DNA of 42,554 nt from Candidatus Pacearchaeota archaeon (GCA_016186365.1 JACPLT010000007.1:1-42554); one strand, 5' to 3'. Shown: positions 27,620 to 37,791, numbered from the stretch's first letter. The notes: a model not told the origin generated them from the letters alone. Program-made: numbers and translations.

Positions 27620-28576
27620 ATGAAGCACAATATTAAAATAACCCTGCTATTGATTGGAATGTTCTTTATAACCCAGCTAATTGGGTTGGCAGTTATCAAT
27701 TCCTACTCTCCTTATCAAGAAATTTCTTATAACCAAACTTCTGGCGAATATGAAAATATTACAATTTCAAAAGAGCTTCCCTACGGGCTTCAGCCCCCTG
27801 AAATCTCTCCGGAGATTTCCCTGACTAGCATAGTTGTTGCAATGATTATCTCTATAATTTTAATTCTCGTTTTAATGAAAATACAGGCGAAAATATTCAT
27901 AAGACTATGGTTCTTTTTAGTTATAGTAATTGCTCTTGCAATAGTGTTCTATTCTGCAATAAGTGGCGTTAACTATGCCCCATATATCGCGCTAGTCATA
28001 GCTCTTCCTCTGGCTTTCTTTAAAATATTCAGGAGAAATATTATTGTTCATAACCTGACAGAGTTGCTAATCTATCCAGGAATAGCTGTCATTTTTGTTT
28101 CAATCCTAAGTTTTTGGACAATAATAATCCTGCTTATACTAATTTCTGCTTATGATATTTATGCTGTTAATTATGCGGGCTTCATGCAAAAAATGGCAAA
28201 ATACCAGATTAATACAGTAAAAATATTTTCTGGATTTTTTGTTCCCTATGCAGACAAAAAAACAAAACAAAAAATAAATTTTTTAAAAGACAAATATAAA
28301 AATAATATTCCTGACAAAGTTATAAGGAAAAACAAGATAAAAGTAAGTCTTGCAATTTTAGGCGGCGGCGATGTAGTCTTCCCCATTATTTTAGCAGGAG
28401 TTGTTTTGCGCTCATTTGGTTTGATTCCTGCTCTCCTAGTTTCCGTCTTCGCCACATTCGGCCTGATTTATCTTTTTGTCTCGGCAAAAAAAGGCAAGTT
28501 TTATCCCGCAATGCCTTTCATAACAGCTGGCTGTTTTATTGGGCTGATACTTGCTTTTCTTCTTAATTTGATTTGA
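27620..28576 (+). CDS. Presenilin/signal-peptide-peptidase-like intramembrane aspartyl protease
   Basis: ISAYDIYAV (YD), ILGGGDVVFPIILAG (GxGD), FYPAMPFITAGC (PALP-like); multiple TM helices. Confidence 0.88.
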   Translation: MKHNIKITLLLIGMFFITQLIGLAVINSYSPYQEISYNQTSGEYENITISKELPYGLQPPEISPEISLTSIVVAMIISIILILVLMKIQAKIFIRLWFFLVIVIALAIVFYSAISGVNYAPYIALVIALPLAFFKIFRRNIIVHNLTELLIYPGIAVIFVSILSFWTIIILLILISAYDIYAVNYAGFMQKMAKYQINTVKIFSGFFVPYADKKTKQKINFLKDKYKNNIPDKVIRKNKIKVSLAILGGGDVVFPIILAGVVLRSFGLIPALLVSVFATFGLIYLFVSAKKGKFYPAMPFITAGCFIGLILAFLLNLI

Positions 28577-28580
28577 TTTT

Positions 28581-29153
28581 TTATCTAATTTTTAATCTTC
28601 TATTAATTCTTCTTATCGCACATCTAGTAATCTGTTCATACGCCCATACCAATTTTCCAGTATTCTCGGTATTATCATCTTCAAATTTATCCCCATATTT
28701 TTGAAATCTGCCTGAAAGTTGATTCATGTATTCCATTCCAAATATAACTGGAAATACTATTGTTTTGCTCCCTTTCTTAACAACAGGGTCATGAACCACC
28801 CTAAAAGTAGAATCAGAAAGAATAGTGCCTCTGTCCATATTCACCAATGCTTCAGAGGAATCAGTAATATCTTCCTCTCTTCCAGCAATAACTATAAGAG
28901 CAGGGTCACTATCTACATAAAATCTCCCCTGCTCATAATGGATTGGGCTCTTAGAATATGCAAGTGAAGTATAAACACTTCCTATAAGATTGCTATAAAA
29001 CCTCTTCATTCCACATTCCCTATCTTTATCATCTATGACAAAATAATGCCCCCAAAATCTTTCACCTTCCAAAATAGCGTTGATATTTCTTACGGGAGTT
29101 CCATGGATAAACACCCTTGTTTCAGGAATCAAAAAGTTTTCTATGTTTTGCAT
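28581..29153 (-). CDS. Hypothetical protein, 190 aa (possible ADP-ribosyltransferase-like fold, weak)
   Basis: FIHGTPVRNINAILEGERFWGHYFVIDD...YTSLAYSKSP; only a loose motif resemblance. Confidence 0.5.
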   Translation of the reverse strand: MQNIENFLIPETRVFIHGTPVRNINAILEGERFWGHYFVIDDKDRECGMKRFYSNLIGSVYTSLAYSKSPIHYEQGRFYVDSDPALIVIAGREEDITDSSEALVNMDRGTILSDSTFRVVHDPVVKKGSKTIVFPVIFGMEYMNQLSGRFQKYGDKFEDDNTENTGKLVWAYEQITRCAIRRINRRLKIR

Positions 29154-29183
29154 TTCTTGTTCTGTATTTTTTTGTTTATATTT

Positions 29184-29342
29184 GTTAAGTAAACCTTGTA
29201 AGTTAACATCCCCGCGGATTGAATATTATTACCTAGAATTTTATTTGTTTCCCCCTATTTATTGAGGGGAAAAAATCAAATTTTGGTTATACTATTAATT
29301 TAACGCTAAGCAGGGGATGTCAAGTTTGATTGTTTACTTAAC
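29184..29342. mobile_element. MITE-like palindromic element, copy 3
   Basis: GTTAAGTAAACCTTGTAAGTTAACATCCCC...GGGGATGTCAAGTTTGATTGTTTACTTAAC; flanks TATATTT/CATATTT. Confidence 0.88.
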
Positions 29343-29458
29343 CATATTTCTATATTTATAAATCTTGCTTATTTGTTCTCACTTAATAAAAGTAACAAAC
29401 GCAAAGATTTATAAACCCTCATTCCTGCTGTATAGTAGTAAAAATAATCAGATATAAA

Positions 29459-30235
29459 ATGATGCAAAAAAACGATATAATAAATAAGATAAGGCAGTAT
29501 TTTGGATTGAATATTTATGAAACCAAAGTTTGGCTAGCCCTGCTTAACAAGGGGATAGCTTCTGCAGGAGAAGTTGCAGAGATTTCTGGAGTTCCAAGAA
29601 GCAGGACATACGATGTTTTAGAAGGATTGGAAAAACAGGGATATGCAATTGAAAAAATAGGGAAACCTACAAAATATATCGCAGTAAAACCTAATTTTGT
29701 TATAGAAAAACTTAAGAAAAAAGCAGTTATGGGTGCCGACGAAAAAATTAAAGTTCTTGACAATCTTAAAGGAACTAAAGAATATGAGGAATTAGAATCT
29801 ATACATACCTCTTCTGTCTCTCAGATAAAAAGAGAGGATATAAGCGGAGCAATAAAAGGAAAATCAACAATAATGAGCCACGCCAGAGAAATTCTTGAAA
29901 ATGCAGAAAAAGAAATAATAATCTGCATGCCAGCCCAGGAATTTTTAGACAGGTCAAGATTATTTTCAGGGTTATTTGAAAGGCTAAAAAGCAATAAAAT
30001 AAGTGTAAGGCTGGCATTAAGCGGAGCAGACGAAGACTTAAAGAAAATAGCTGATAGGTATAATGTTAAGCCAGTTAAAACAGAGCTTAAATCAAAATTC
30101 TTTATAATTGACAGAAAGCAGGTTTTATTCTCCTTAACCGATACAAATACTGATGATGAAGAAATCGCAATCTGGCTTAATTCAGACTTTTTCGCATCCG
30201 CATTCGCTTCTTTATTTGACTTAACCTTGAAATAA
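29459..30235 (+). CDS. TrmB-family transcriptional regulator
   Basis: YFGLNIYETKVWLALLNKGIASAGEVAEISGVPRSRTYDVLEGLEKQGYAIEKIGKPTKYIAVKP. Confidence 0.9.
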   Translation: MMQKNDIINKIRQYFGLNIYETKVWLALLNKGIASAGEVAEISGVPRSRTYDVLEGLEKQGYAIEKIGKPTKYIAVKPNFVIEKLKKKAVMGADEKIKVLDNLKGTKEYEELESIHTSSVSQIKREDISGAIKGKSTIMSHAREILENAEKEIIICMPAQEFLDRSRLFSGLFERLKSNKISVRLALSGADEDLKKIADRYNVKPVKTELKSKFFIIDRKQVLFSLTDTNTDDEEIAIWLNSDFFASAFASLFDLTLK

Positions 30236-30271
30236 GATGTAATATTTAAATAAATTTTTTATTATAGATAA

Positions 30272-30883
30272 ATGAAAGAAGAAAAACCTAATATAATATG
30301 GAGAGCTTATGAAAATTTAGATAACTTCCTTTTATATTCAGCAGAAAAAGCAGTTCATGCCTGGAATTGGACAACAGGAAAAACAAAAGCAGATTTGGCT
30401 AATTTGTTTTGTGATATGAAAGCAATAACTTTTTCAATAGGGGCAATTTCTTCTGGCCCATTAGCTGGAATTCTTGTTACACCAATAGTGTTGTATGCTA
30501 TTCATCGCAATCAATTAGGACAGAGAGATATTGAAAAACTTGAAGTAGAAGCACTAAATAGTTCTGCATTAAATCATGAAGTTGTAAAATATAAATCTGA
30601 TTGTAAGGCTGCTTCTGCTATTGGTTTATCCTTTTTTTCTTGTCTTGAACTTCTTTCTTTTATAAATCCCAAAGAAGCAGAAAAATATCATTTATTTGGA
30701 GCAGGAATGTTATTTAATTCAGCATCTTGTTATGTAATGAGAACCGACTATCTCCCGCCGAGAAAAAGTGTTGTAAAAAGAGCAAAAGAAAAGCTAACTG
30801 AAATGTTGCAGGAATATAGAGAAAAACAAAAATCTAAAAAACCAATTCCTCAACCAATTCCTTATTTAATCAGAGAAGATTAA
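30272..30883 (+). CDS. Hypothetical membrane protein, 203 aa
   Basis: Clean ORF with hydrophobic segments. Confidence 0.55.
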   Translation: MKEEKPNIIWRAYENLDNFLLYSAEKAVHAWNWTTGKTKADLANLFCDMKAITFSIGAISSGPLAGILVTPIVLYAIHRNQLGQRDIEKLEVEALNSSALNHEVVKYKSDCKAASAIGLSFFSCLELLSFINPKEAEKYHLFGAGMLFNSASCYVMRTDYLPPRKSVVKRAKEKLTEMLQEYREKQKSKKPIPQPIPYLIRED

Positions 30884-32132
30884 GCTCATCAATCCCCATT
30901 TCTCTCATCTCTCTATCTTTCTTATTCTTAAAATCAGAAAAAAATTCTAAAAAGCTGTTATAATTTTTCTCTTTGGCATAAACCCTCTTATTCTTAATCA
31001 CTATGCTTTTATGCTCTTTTTTAAATCTCTCAACCGCCTCTTTCATTTTAATTGGCGGCCCGCTAATAATAATATCTTTTCTCCTTTTTAAAATAAAAAA
31101 TAAGCTCGCCTCTTTCTCTTCATTATAAAAAAATTCCTTTCTTAATATCTCAAAATTCTTTTCAATCTTATCGTTTATAAAATGATAAAACTTAAGGAGT
31201 TTGCTTCCTGCAATATCTCCCTCTTGTTTTTCTGTATGCACTTTAATTATAAAAAATTCAGCTTTCTTTTTCCCAGCCATTCTTTTCATTCCATCACTAT
31301 CTATCTTCTTCATCTCAAAAAATCCATCATTAGGATTTTTGAGGAATTTTTTGCATGTCTCTTTAAACCTTAAAAAAGTTTCAGAAGAAAGAGCAGCAAC
31401 CGCATTTCTCTCTTTAAAAGTTGGGTCAACAAATACTACCGGAGAAGTCAATTTTGCCTCATTCAAATTAGTTAGTATATCTTCTTTATTTTTATAATGC
31501 TTTTCAGGGTCAATAATAATCTGCCCCTTTGATTTAGCCGCCGCTTTTATAAAATTTAAAAAACTTTTGTAATGAACAATCAGCAGTTCAAGGGCATATC
31601 CTGAAAACCCTTTTATATAAGACTCAGCTCCATAGCAATTATTCGCTCTGCAGAATGATTTTGCCAGAACAATCTCTCCAGGAAGATTAGTATTGCTTTT
31701 TATCTTCTTAGTTATATAATCCACATGAAAATAGCTCAAATCAGTGACATTTCTCATCTCTTTAGGCTTGGTTATCTTTATTATCGGGATAATCTCAAAT
31801 ATCACCTCTTTATCTTTTAAGTTGAAATAATCTCTTGAGCCGTGTACTCTTTCTGCATTTTCTATAAGTGTTGAAAGCTTCTCTGCCAGCTCTTCATCCT
31901 TATACTCTTTTGAAAATCTCACAAATATATCTACATCATATTTTTCTTTCTTCAGCAGTGTTTTTTTAGCTAGACTTCCACCAATAAAAACGTCTGCCTT
32001 TATCTTTTTCTCTCTTATCTTTCTTTCTATACTTCTGCAAAACTCTTTTGCTTTTCTTTCTATCTCTTCAAGTTCGGTCTTGCTTATCACAACTCTCTCT
32101 TTTTGCTTTTTAAGAATGCTTTCTATTTTCAT
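30870..32132 (-). CDS. cca: Archaeal CCA tRNA nucleotidyltransferase
   Basis: ADVFIGGSLAKKTLLKKEKYDVDIFVRF class I NTase; RNVTDLSYFHVDY; 420 aa. Confidence 0.88.
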   Translation of the reverse strand: MKIESILKKQKERVVISKTELEEIERKAKEFCRSIERKIREKKIKADVFIGGSLAKKTLLKKEKYDVDIFVRFSKEYKDEELAEKLSTLIENAERVHGSRDYFNLKDKEVIFEIIPIIKITKPKEMRNVTDLSYFHVDYITKKIKSNTNLPGEIVLAKSFCRANNCYGAESYIKGFSGYALELLIVHYKSFLNFIKAAAKSKGQIIIDPEKHYKNKEDILTNLNEAKLTSPVVFVDPTFKERNAVAALSSETFLRFKETCKKFLKNPNDGFFEMKKIDSDGMKRMAGKKKAEFFIIKVHTEKQEGDIAGSKLLKFYHFINDKIEKNFEILRKEFFYNEEKEASLFFILKRRKDIIISGPPIKMKEAVERFKKEHKSIVIKNKRVYAKEKNYNSFLEFFSDFKNKKDREMREMGIDELNLL

Positions 32133-32539
32133 ATCCCTATCCCATCTTTTTTATCCAGCTCTTCTGAACTTTTTTTAAATGTATACGCCAGGTCAATTAT
32201 ATATTTTCCCTCTCCCAGCTTATAGATTAACGGCCTCTTTCCGCTGAATAAATTAACAACATCAATCTCGAATTTTCCAGGTCCGATAACTCTGACAGAC
32301 TCTAAATCCAGTATTATTGGCTCTTCCTCTTCTATCCCTGCTATCTCCCTGACCTCTTCCTCTATTTTCCTCTTCCCCTCTTCAGGAAGTTCCAAAACTT
32401 CTACTTTTTCTTTCTTCAGTTTCTCATAACTTTCATCTTTGATATAAAAGAAAAAATGACTGCCACAGCTGCATCCTTCTATAAGCTCTTTTGACGCATT
32501 AGGGTATATCTTGCTGCAATGAACGCATTGATGTGCCAT
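32129..32539 (-). CDS. OapC-like Zn-ribbon protein
   Basis: N-terminal CVHCSKIYPNASKELIEGCSCG zinc ribbon; adjacent to DUF2073 and Era-like GTPase. Confidence 0.75.
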   Translation of the reverse strand: MAHQCVHCSKIYPNASKELIEGCSCGSHFFFYIKDESYEKLKKEKVEVLELPEEGKRKIEEEVREIAGIEEEEPIILDLESVRVIGPGKFEIDVVNLFSGKRPLIYKLGEGKYIIDLAYTFKKSSEELDKKDGIGI

Positions 32540-32600
32540 TTTATTATCCTCTGTACTTAATGATGCATAATTGGTTTAAATAACTTATGGCAGAAATAGA

Positions 32601-32990
32601 TTATCTCTTCAGCATCAAATCAATCTTGCTCGGATCTTTCTTTATCTCCTTAACAACCGCCGCCGGCCCTATAATTGTCAGAGCATCCCTATCTCCAACC
32701 AACGCCCTCGCCATTCTTATCCTTACTTTAGACATAAAATCATTATCTTCATTCTTTCCCTGAATTACTGCTAATTCCACTCCCCTGAAATTTTTAATCC
32801 TTCCAACTAGCGCCATAGTACTTTGTATTAAACTGGCTTCTTCTGTGGCTTCAAGCCTTCCCTGAAGTATGACAATCCTGTCTTTTAATACCACATCGAG
32901 TATCTTTTTCACTCTCTTCATGCTATCCAGTTTTTCTATATCTGAATAGGGTATAAAACTTAATGTCAGCTTCCTGTCTTTTGTGCTCAT
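32601..32990 (-). CDS. DUF2073 (OapB-like) protein
   Basis: Sequence and neighbourhood typical of DUF2073 next to an Era-like GTPase. Confidence 0.75.
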   Translation of the reverse strand: MSTKDRKLTLSFIPYSDIEKLDSMKRVKKILDVVLKDRIVILQGRLEATEEASLIQSTMALVGRIKNFRGVELAVIQGKNEDNDFMSKVRIRMARALVGDRDALTIIGPAAVVKEIKKDPSKIDLMLKR

Positions 32991-33007
32991 AAACTTTTTC
33001 CTCTTTT

Positions 33008-33649
33008 TTATATTTTCTTTGCCAGTTTAAATAATGACTCATAAAACTCTTCCATATTTGTTCCGTATCTCGCAGATATCCCCACAACTTCATATTCTGG
33101 GAATGCTGCCTCAATCTTTTTAATCTCTGCTTTTTTTAAGTCTACCTTATTTGCAACTATTAAAACCGGAATTTTTCTTGCCACTAAATTTCCAATAATT
33201 GTAATATTAACCTGTGAGTAAGGATTTTCAGTTGCGTCTAATACCACTACTACTGCATTCATATCTTCCAGCCATTTAATGCTTTCTATGACTCCTGAAG
33301 TCGCCTCTTTTGCTCTCTGCTGTGCCTCTTTCTTTCTCATTCCAAACTTAAGAAAATCTTCATAATCAATTCTTGTCGCGATTCCAGGAGTATCTACCAG
33401 TTTGAGTGTCAGCTTCTTCCCCTTATACTCAATCTCTACTTTTTCCTTGAACTGTATCATTCTTGTTTCATGCGGAATTTTGCTTACTCTCCCTATCTCC
33501 TCTCCTGTCCAGTCTTTGCATATTCTATTCGCAAGCGAAGTTTTTCCAGCATTAGGCGGACCATAAAATCCCAAACTTAAATTTTTCTTTCCTGTGAATA
33601 TATTTGAGAATACTCTTTTAAAAAAATTCTTAACAATCCTAATCACCAT
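33008..33649 (-). CDS. Era-like GTPase (OapA-like)
   Basis: G1 GPPNAGKTS, G3 DTPG, G4 ANKVDL, G5 SARYG. Confidence 0.88.
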   Translation of the reverse strand: MVIRIVKNFFKRVFSNIFTGKKNLSLGFYGPPNAGKTSLANRICKDWTGEEIGRVSKIPHETRMIQFKEKVEIEYKGKKLTLKLVDTPGIATRIDYEDFLKFGMRKKEAQQRAKEATSGVIESIKWLEDMNAVVVVLDATENPYSQVNITIIGNLVARKIPVLIVANKVDLKKAEIKKIEAAFPEYEVVGISARYGTNMEEFYESLFKLAKKI

Positions 33650-33703
33650 TTTTATCCCCCATATTTCAGATAATTTTCAAGAGTTTATAAAGTTTTATAT
33701 AGT

Positions 33704-33863
33704 GTTAAGTAAAGAATACAACTTGACATCCCCTGCCTAGCGTTAAATTAATAGTACCGCAGAAATTTTATTTGTTTCCCCCTATTTATTGAGGGGAAAA
33801 AATCAAATTCTCTGTCAATAATATGTCTTCCGTGGGGATGTTAATTTACAAAGTTTACTTAAC
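33704..33863. mobile_element. MITE-like palindromic element, copy 4 (flipped core)
   Basis: GTTAAGTAAAGAATACAACTTGACATCCCC...GGGGATGTTAATTTACAAAGTTTACTTAAC; perfect 7-bp TSD ATATAGT (33697-33703 / 33864-33870). Confidence 0.92.
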
Positions 33864-33872
33864 ATATAGTTT

Positions 33873-36458
33873 CTATACTTTCTTGAATACATAATCAATT
33901 TGCTCTCCGCTCCACTTATTCTCTTTTAACTTTTCTCTTATATCTCTGTTGCTCATGCCATTCTGCCTGGCGTTTTTAACAAAGTTAATCAGGTTAAACA
34001 TATCTGTTCTGCTCTTGAATAAATGCCTCTCATATCTTGTGGAATACCACCAAACAAGAAATATTGCTATTCCTACTGCGATTATTCCTATAACCAGCCA
34101 TAATAAAAGAACCGTCCCCCAGGGCTTGCAGTCGTCAGGACAGCTTTCATTACTCTCTCCTTCATCACATTTTCCGTTATAATTGCACCCAGAAATAATA
34201 TTTTCAATAGGCAAATCTTCCAGTTTTGGGCTTAAATAAACTATACTCTCTTCTATATTAAAATCCATCACTGCAAATTTCAGCTCTTTTGTTCCATACT
34301 CCATTTCAATTCCGCTCGCTCCAGACAAATTTTTAACATTATAGTTTCCATCAAATTTGATATCTCTTGATTTTATAATCATATAAACATTTTTATTATA
34401 ATCTAATTTAGGAAGCAATTTCAAATCTATTATCCCCATGAGATTTTCGCTTCCAGAATCATAGACTGCATATATATAATTTATGTTTATTAAAGCGTCA
34501 TAATAATCTGCAAACCATTTTTCAGCTGCACTCTTGTATAAACCCTCACTTCCGCTGTAATTTCCCGCGCCCATCTCTCTTAGATAAGCTAAATCTACAT
34601 CTTCTTCGCTAAATGCAAAAGGAATCTCTCCGCTATTGCTCTCTCGGATATAAATAGGGACTCTCAGGCTTGTCAAATTCTGCATTATTAAAACATAGCT
34701 GGAGTTAGAAGAAGATTTATACTGCCTTTCCAGCTCGTTTACCTTTGCAGTTAGTAAATTTACCTCTAACTTTTGTTCAACCAATATTTTATACCACGCT
34801 GGAAGAAGAGCAAGTCTGGAAGTTATATTGCTTAATCTTCCCTTATATTCTTTTATTGTCCAGTTAATATTCGCTTCAGGTGCCATTGATTTTATTGTGA
34901 ATATTTTTCTCGATTTCTGTCCAGAGGAATCTTCAATCTCCACTTCAAGAGAGTAGTCTTTTATCTCAGAATAAGTATGAACAACAGAATTAGCAGAAGT
35001 TTCTACAACACTGCTGTTATCTCCAAAATCCCACCTGAATTTTACCAAACTTTTATTTTCAGGAGAGGACGCATTCACGCTGAATGTAGTTGGAGATGCC
35101 GCGCCTACAATACTGGGAGTGATAAAATTTATAATCGGCGCCCTGATAACAATTATTGCTTTGTTAGCGATATTTGTATTATTAATTGTTAAGACTAGTG
35201 TCTGGTTTCCATATAAACTTCCAACTGAAATATTTGCATATTTTAAGTCTAATTTCAAAAATCCTGATTTTAGTTTTGGATAGATTTCTTCTGAATCATA
35301 AATAAGTTTTTCAGGCTGTTTAGGTCCTCCGGATGTAGAATATACTAAGCTTAAGTTAGATATTGTTATTGAACTGTCTGCATTCGACTTAAGTTTAATA
35401 GGGATAACACATCCCAAACTGCAATTTTTATTGTATCTTTCATCAACATAATCCAGAATATAATCTTTGAGTGTAGAACTGTCTGAAAATTTTGCATATT
35501 CTGCTTCATTATACCTCACATTCCCTATACTGCCAAATTTTGCCCCTCTTGCAAAGATATTATAATCATAATAGTCTTCTTCATCTCCCGGAAATGCATA
35601 AAATCCGCAGGAATTTGTATTCTCTTTTTGTACAGCATATCCTGTTAGTGCACTCCCTTCTGAAATGATGCAGACATAATGTTCTGTTAGCTCTTCATTT
35701 GTATAATTAATTATGCAGGAGATTTCCCCCCCGTTTGGCAATGGTTCTGATAGATTGCAGCTTGTTAACCTGTCTCCATCTAAATTGTATAATAACATTT
35801 TCAGCTTTCCATTGCTGAAGCTGTCGTTTCCTCTAACCCATGCTCCAATCTGAAACTTTCCGGAAATGCTTAAGTTTATCTTTTCACAATATGGGATGCT
35901 CCCAATATAAACATAGTCTATTGAGGAAGAAGAATCAAAACATCCTCTGCCACTGCCATATACGCAGTCATAGCTCTCTCCAAATTTGTAAGAATAAAAT
36001 TCAGTTATATTATCATTTAAAATATCCATCTCAAACGGAGAGGTGCAGGATTGCTGGTTATTTATTGTTAAATCAAAACTGAAATTAAGTATATCCTGTA
36101 TTTTATCAGTCATTTTTACTGCAATAATTTTCTCCTGGTATCCTCCCATGCTGTAAGTCTTGGTTTCTTGAGGACTGGAAGAAGAATAATCATTTTTGCA
36201 GTCTATCGGAGTGCAGTTGTAATTTGCAGAATTAGTCTTTAGCAAGTCAATTATCTTAATCCCTCCGCCATAATTGCTTGTTAAAAAATTGCTTCCTAAT
36301 TCATTATTCAGGCTTATGTTAATCCATCCAGCAATGTTTTCTCTTGGAGCATAAGAATTCTTTATTTCATAACTCGCATTCCCAATTATAATTGATGCAG
36401 AAGCCAGATTAATAATCATAATTGCCAATACTATAAAAATTAAGATGTTAAATTTCAT
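33873..36458 (-). CDS. Large surface protein with PKD domain and C-terminal TM plus cytosolic tail
   Basis: Signal peptide; FRWDFGDNSSVVETSANSVVHTYSE PKD motif; TM LLLWLVIGIIAVGIAIFLVWWY; tail with helical repeat GMSNRDIREKLKENKWSGEQIDYVFKKV. Confidence 0.82.
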   Translation of the reverse strand: MKFNILIFIVLAIMIINLASASIIIGNASYEIKNSYAPRENIAGWINISLNNELGSNFLTSNYGGGIKIIDLLKTNSANYNCTPIDCKNDYSSSSPQETKTYSMGGYQEKIIAVKMTDKIQDILNFSFDLTINNQQSCTSPFEMDILNDNITEFYSYKFGESYDCVYGSGRGCFDSSSSIDYVYIGSIPYCEKINLSISGKFQIGAWVRGNDSFSNGKLKMLLYNLDGDRLTSCNLSEPLPNGGEISCIINYTNEELTEHYVCIISEGSALTGYAVQKENTNSCGFYAFPGDEEDYYDYNIFARGAKFGSIGNVRYNEAEYAKFSDSSTLKDYILDYVDERYNKNCSLGCVIPIKLKSNADSSITISNLSLVYSTSGGPKQPEKLIYDSEEIYPKLKSGFLKLDLKYANISVGSLYGNQTLVLTINNTNIANKAIIVIRAPIINFITPSIVGAASPTTFSVNASSPENKSLVKFRWDFGDNSSVVETSANSVVHTYSEIKDYSLEVEIEDSSGQKSRKIFTIKSMAPEANINWTIKEYKGRLSNITSRLALLPAWYKILVEQKLEVNLLTAKVNELERQYKSSSNSSYVLIMQNLTSLRVPIYIRESNSGEIPFAFSEEDVDLAYLREMGAGNYSGSEGLYKSAAEKWFADYYDALININYIYAVYDSGSENLMGIIDLKLLPKLDYNKNVYMIIKSRDIKFDGNYNVKNLSGASGIEMEYGTKELKFAVMDFNIEESIVYLSPKLEDLPIENIISGCNYNGKCDEGESNESCPDDCKPWGTVLLLWLVIGIIAVGIAIFLVWWYSTRYERHLFKSRTDMFNLINFVKNARQNGMSNRDIREKLKENKWSGEQIDYVFKKV

Positions 36459-37746
36459 TTTTCTCTTTTTTGATTTTAAAATTTCTCCACAAATAAAATA
36501 TTATCATCCCGCTAGCGACAATAACAAAATTAAACCATCCAAAAAACCCAATAGGCGAGCTCGACACTTTTGGAACTTTGTAAGTTATCGTATCGCAGGT
36601 CTTTCCCTCTATTCCAGAACATGTCTCTCCACTACTTACACATCTCCCACGCGTGTCATCTATTCTAATCCAGTTAGCACAACTAAATGTCTGTCTAGCT
36701 TCTCCCTCACATTCTCCTATAGAAAGTACAACTCCATCTCCCTTAACAATATACTGAGTAAAGTTATACCAGGTATATTCGTCTGTTGATAATCCCTCAT
36801 CTCTTTGCAATCCCTGCACAAAACAGGAGAAAGAAGTTGAGGGGGTAGAAGTCGGTGGAACGCTTGGTCCAGTAGGAGAAGCACATCTGTCAAATGCACT
36901 ACTGCACACTCCCCCAGAATTCAAGCATCTGCAATTACAGAGGGCATTAGTATCATCACTGGCAGCATTAATACAATTTATATCATCATTTCCTCTATAC
37001 TCTCTCAAATATTCTTGTATATCATTCCATAATTGACTGCCTACCGCAGGAGTAGGGCAAGTTAAAATATCAAATTGCGCGCAAGGATCTGGATCTTCAT
37101 TTTCACATTCATCATCATCATTACATATCTGCCCATTTCCACAACAAATGTCTCCACATCGTTCTTGATCTGCATCACAAACAATTCCAACAGAACAGCA
37201 TAAAGAAAAAGGATAGTCTGCATTTGCTCCAGAAAAAGAAAAATGAGCATTAGTTTCTCCAGACATTTTTACTACAAATGTTTTGCCAGTAGGACAACCT
37301 CCAGAAAATAAATCACACTCTAAACTTCCATAACATATATCTGTGTAACTATCTTGAGTTTCTGTAGTCGCATCTTTTGGTCCCTCTCCATGAGAGTTTG
37401 TGATAATTGCATCTTGTTCTGATAGTCTTACAACAACATTATCATTAACATTATCCTCATCATAATCTTGGCAATCGTTTGGGGAGGCTCCTACAAAACA
37501 TCCGCCAAATAAATCATTATATCTTCTTTCATTAGCATAAATTGAATCGAGTCCATTCAAATCAGAAGCATGAGCATTATCATTTCCTGAAAGTTTGAAT
37601 ATTACTTGATTGTTTGTGCAAGGTAGGGGGGCAACATCTTTTCCGCTCATTTTATTAAAAAAAATCATTCCAGCAATAGAAACAATCACTAAAACCACGA
37701 TGATTAGAATTACCTCTAACCCTTTATTTTTCTCTCTCTCTTTCAT
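36448..37746 (-). CDS. Cys-rich surface protein with N- and C-terminal TM helices
   Basis: Cys-rich CDADQERCGDICCGNGQICNDDDEC; overlaps downstream gene by 11 nt. Confidence 0.75.
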   Translation of the reverse strand: MKEREKNKGLEVILIIVVLVIVSIAGMIFFNKMSGKDVAPLPCTNNQVIFKLSGNDNAHASDLNGLDSIYANERRYNDLFGGCFVGASPNDCQDYDEDNVNDNVVVRLSEQDAIITNSHGEGPKDATTETQDSYTDICYGSLECDLFSGGCPTGKTFVVKMSGETNAHFSFSGANADYPFSLCCSVGIVCDADQERCGDICCGNGQICNDDDECENEDPDPCAQFDILTCPTPAVGSQLWNDIQEYLREYRGNDDINCINAASDDTNALCNCRCLNSGGVCSSAFDRCASPTGPSVPPTSTPSTSFSCFVQGLQRDEGLSTDEYTWYNFTQYIVKGDGVVLSIGECEGEARQTFSCANWIRIDDTRGRCVSSGETCSGIEGKTCDTITYKVPKVSSSPIGFFGWFNFVIVASGMIIFYLWRNFKIKKEKNEI

Positions 37747-37791
37747 TTTAATTATAGAGAAAACTTATTTATAAATGTTACTTAAGAATAT

